Assembly (NCBI GenBank): GCA_024641465.1
Contig: JAHEDB010000116.1
Location: 1-6,872, forward strand
Length of the DNA: 6,872 nt
Reading direction: 5' to 3'
From: Chromatiales bacterium
Lineage (GTDB): Bacteria > Pseudomonadota > Gammaproteobacteria > UBA6429 > Thiohalophilaceae
Shown: piece after piece, positions 5,866 to 6,872 of the stretch
How positions within the stretch are numbered: the stretch's first letter is position 1
Layout: every line of letters starts with the position of its first letter
The notes under the pieces: model-generated
What the model saw: the letters and a program-made list of their open reading frames with translations, nothing else
The model's database searches: none
Told to the model about the DNA's origin: nothing
Program-made: the position numbers and the translations under genes

Positions 5866-6258
5866 TCAATGCAGGGCATTGGGCATGGAAAGGGAAAAGG
5901 CCGGGATCGGGGTGTCAAATTCACTGCCGTCATCGGCGATCAGGTGATAGCTGCCCTGCATGCTGCCGACGGGGGTTTCGATCACGGTACCGCTGGAATA
6001 ACGAAATCCATCACCGGGTTTCAGATAGGGTTGTTCCCCGACCACACCTTCACCACGGACTTCCTCAACCTTGCCATTGGCATCGGTGATGACCCAGTGG
6101 CGGCTCAATAATTTGGCCGGCAGTGAACCGTGATTGCGGATTGTGATGGTATAGGAAAAGACGTAACGATTTTGCTGGGGGGCGGATTGATCAGGGATAT
6201 AACTGGTTTGGACTTCAACGCGGGTATCATGTACGGCTTGTGGGTTGACTACTGACAT
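5866..6258 (-). CDS. apaG: ApaG (DUF525) protein
   Basis: Small cytoplasmic protein of the ApaG/DUF525 family; 130 residues against 125 in E. coli. The family fold is an Ig/fibronectin-like beta sandwich. Conserved features seen are the opening strand VEVQTSYIPDQS, YVFSYTITIRNHG at 32-44, LLSRHWVITDANG, the nucleotide-binding-like loop GEGVVG at 69-74 followed by EQPYLKPGDGFRYSSG, and GSMQGSYHL at 98-106. The biochemical role in bacteria is unsettled; it is linked to apaH by gene order, and pyrophosphate or nucleotide binding has been suggested. The start ATG has a good AGGTGA ribosome site about 8 bp upstream. A plausible own promoter lies at 6298-6325, so it may be a separate transcription unit from the ComFB-family gene. 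It is cut off from apaH by the barrel/FecR genes. Confidence 0.96.
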   Translation of the reverse strand: MSVVNPQAVHDTRVEVQTSYIPDQSAPQQNRYVFSYTITIRNHGSLPAKLLSRHWVITDANGKVEEVRGEGVVGEQPYLKPGDGFRYSSGTVIETPVGSMQGSYHLIADDGSEFDTPIPAFSLSMPNALH

Positions 6259-6297
6259 GAGTTATTCACCTGTTTTAAAAAAATTTGTCTGTCGATC

Positions 6298-6325
6298 ATT
6301 TTACACGCTTCAACTGGATAGACAA
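6298..6325 (-). promoter_or_regulatory. apaG: Putative sigma-70 promoter for apaG
   Basis: On the minus strand, TTGTCT (6325-6320) and TAAAAT (6303-6298) are separated by 16 bp. The -35 matches TTGACA at 4 of 6 positions and the -10 matches TATAAT at 5 of 6. Transcription would start near 6290, giving a leader of about 30 bases that contains the AGGTGA ribosome site. Prediction by eye. Confidence 0.45.
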
Positions 6326-6354
6326 TAGCAAGGTATTTGCTTACCTCTGGTTTG

Positions 6355-6621
6355 TCATGAAGCGGTTTTACGGTGCGCCGCAACATATTCAATCGCGTGT
6401 GTCACCGCTTTTTCAATTTGTTGCTGCATGGTCTCGCGTTCCGTCGCTGTCAGGTAATAAACCATGTCAACATTATGTCTTACATAACGCGCGGGTAACT
6501 GGTTGAGCGCGACGCAGGCGACGTCTTCGATAAAGTCGGGGTCATCGGACACACCGATGATCTCCTGCAAACGGCGCAGCACCAGTTGTTCGTAGTAGTT
6601 ATGGATATTCTCAAATGCCAT
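6355..6621 (-). CDS. Late competence ComFB-family protein
   Basis: An 88-residue protein of the ComFB family, the size expected (ComFB of B. subtilis is about 98 aa). It opens with NIHNYYEQLVLRRLQE at 5-20 and carries the family core DVACVALNQLPARYVRHNVDMVYYLT at 33-58, followed by a C-terminal amphipathic helix with ERETMQQQIEKAVTHAI. In cyanobacteria, ComFB-family proteins have been reported as cyclic di-GMP receptors; whether that applies here is unknown, and no other competence gene is in view. I chose ATG 6621, which gives the usual short N-terminus; a TTG at 6636 would add five residues. The ribosome site is weak (TGGGTG). It follows the unidentified gene at the right edge by 59 bp on the same strand, and precedes apaG by 96 bp. 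Confidence 0.85.
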   Translation of the reverse strand: MAFENIHNYYEQLVLRRLQEIIGVSDDPDFIEDVACVALNQLPARYVRHNVDMVYYLTATERETMQQQIEKAVTHAIEYVAAHRKTAS

Positions 6622-6680
6622 GCTGTTTGCACCCAATCATTCGCTAAGAAAAGTCACCGCATGACGAAGGCTTGATTTGT

Positions 6681-6872
6681 TTAGCGACGTAACCGGCCCG
6701 TCGGCATCCCTGCTGCATCGATCAGCTCATGCGTCCTTAGCCAACTAGCGGCATCATCGGCATCAAACTTGAACCATTGGGCCGCAGAGCCGAGCCGAAA
6801 GCTGTAACCCCAGGCATCCATGTCGGCCATCATTTGCCCTGCGTCCATATCCGGCAGGCGGTCGGCCAGCAG
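6681..6872 (-). CDS. C-terminal fragment of an unidentified protein
   Basis: An open frame enters from the right edge and ends at TAA 6681-6683, giving 63 residues that end in MPTGRLRR. The composition is that of a real soluble protein: Asp, Ala and Trp rich, with MADMDAWGYSFRLGSAAQ, then WFKFDADDAASWLRTHELIDAAG. I do not recognise the family. It does not resemble the C-terminus of RsmA, which precedes apaG in E. coli. The frame has no internal stop over 63 codons and lies in tandem with the ComFB-family gene. Because several internal Met codons exist, a short complete gene starting inside the window is also possible. Confidence 0.6.
   Translation of the reverse strand: MLADRLPDMDAGQMMADMDAWGYSFRLGSAAQWFKFDADDAASWLRTHELIDAAGMPTGRLRR

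Noticed and set aside
6641..6687. TCGCTAA/TTAGCGA inverted repeat near the ComFB-family gene
   Set aside because: Only 7 bp with a 33-bp gap, and one arm is the stop region of the upstream gene; probably chance.

Overview
The window looks like chromosomal DNA of a gammaproteobacterium with mid-range GC content. The evidence is the set folA, apaH and apaG, whose order and orientation (folA convergent with apaH, apaG upstream of apaH on the same strand) match the surA-pdxA-rsmA-apaG-apaH / folA neighbourhood of E. coli and relatives. Signal-peptide and outer-membrane-barrel proteins show a Gram-negative envelope. I cannot name the genus.

Layout. 1-103 is the folA leader, which carries a short repeat. 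110-622 (+) is dihydrofolate reductase. 623-847 is a gene-free gap with a REP-like palindrome and an array of ATGGATG motifs. 848-1897 (+) is a Fic-domain protein with its own inhibitory motif and a C-terminal winged helix. 1898-2083 is a convergent gap with a palindromic repeat. From 2084 to the right edge every gene is on the minus strand. In transcription order they are: the C-terminus of an unidentified protein (6872-6681), a ComFB-family protein, apaG, a 141-bp MITE-like insertion, a TPR plus outer-membrane-barrel protein, a secreted FecR-domain protein (2-bp gap, clearly co-transcribed), and apaH.

The conserved backbone apaG-apaH-folA has been opened at two points. The barrel/FecR pair sits between apaG and apaH, and the Fic gene sits between apaH and folA. 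Repeats lie close to these cargo genes: a REP-like element and the ATGGATG array before fic, a GTAGGGTGCG palindrome after it, and the MITE before the barrel gene. ApaH (Ap4A hydrolysis), FolA (tetrahydrofolate) and ApaG are housekeeping or stress functions. The barrel/FecR pair looks like an uncharacterised envelope module. The Fic protein is probably a self-inhibited, possibly self-regulating AMP-transferase. The parts most worth follow-up are the barrel/FecR pair, the MITE placed just downstream of a -10-like box for that operon, and the helically phased repeats in front of fic.
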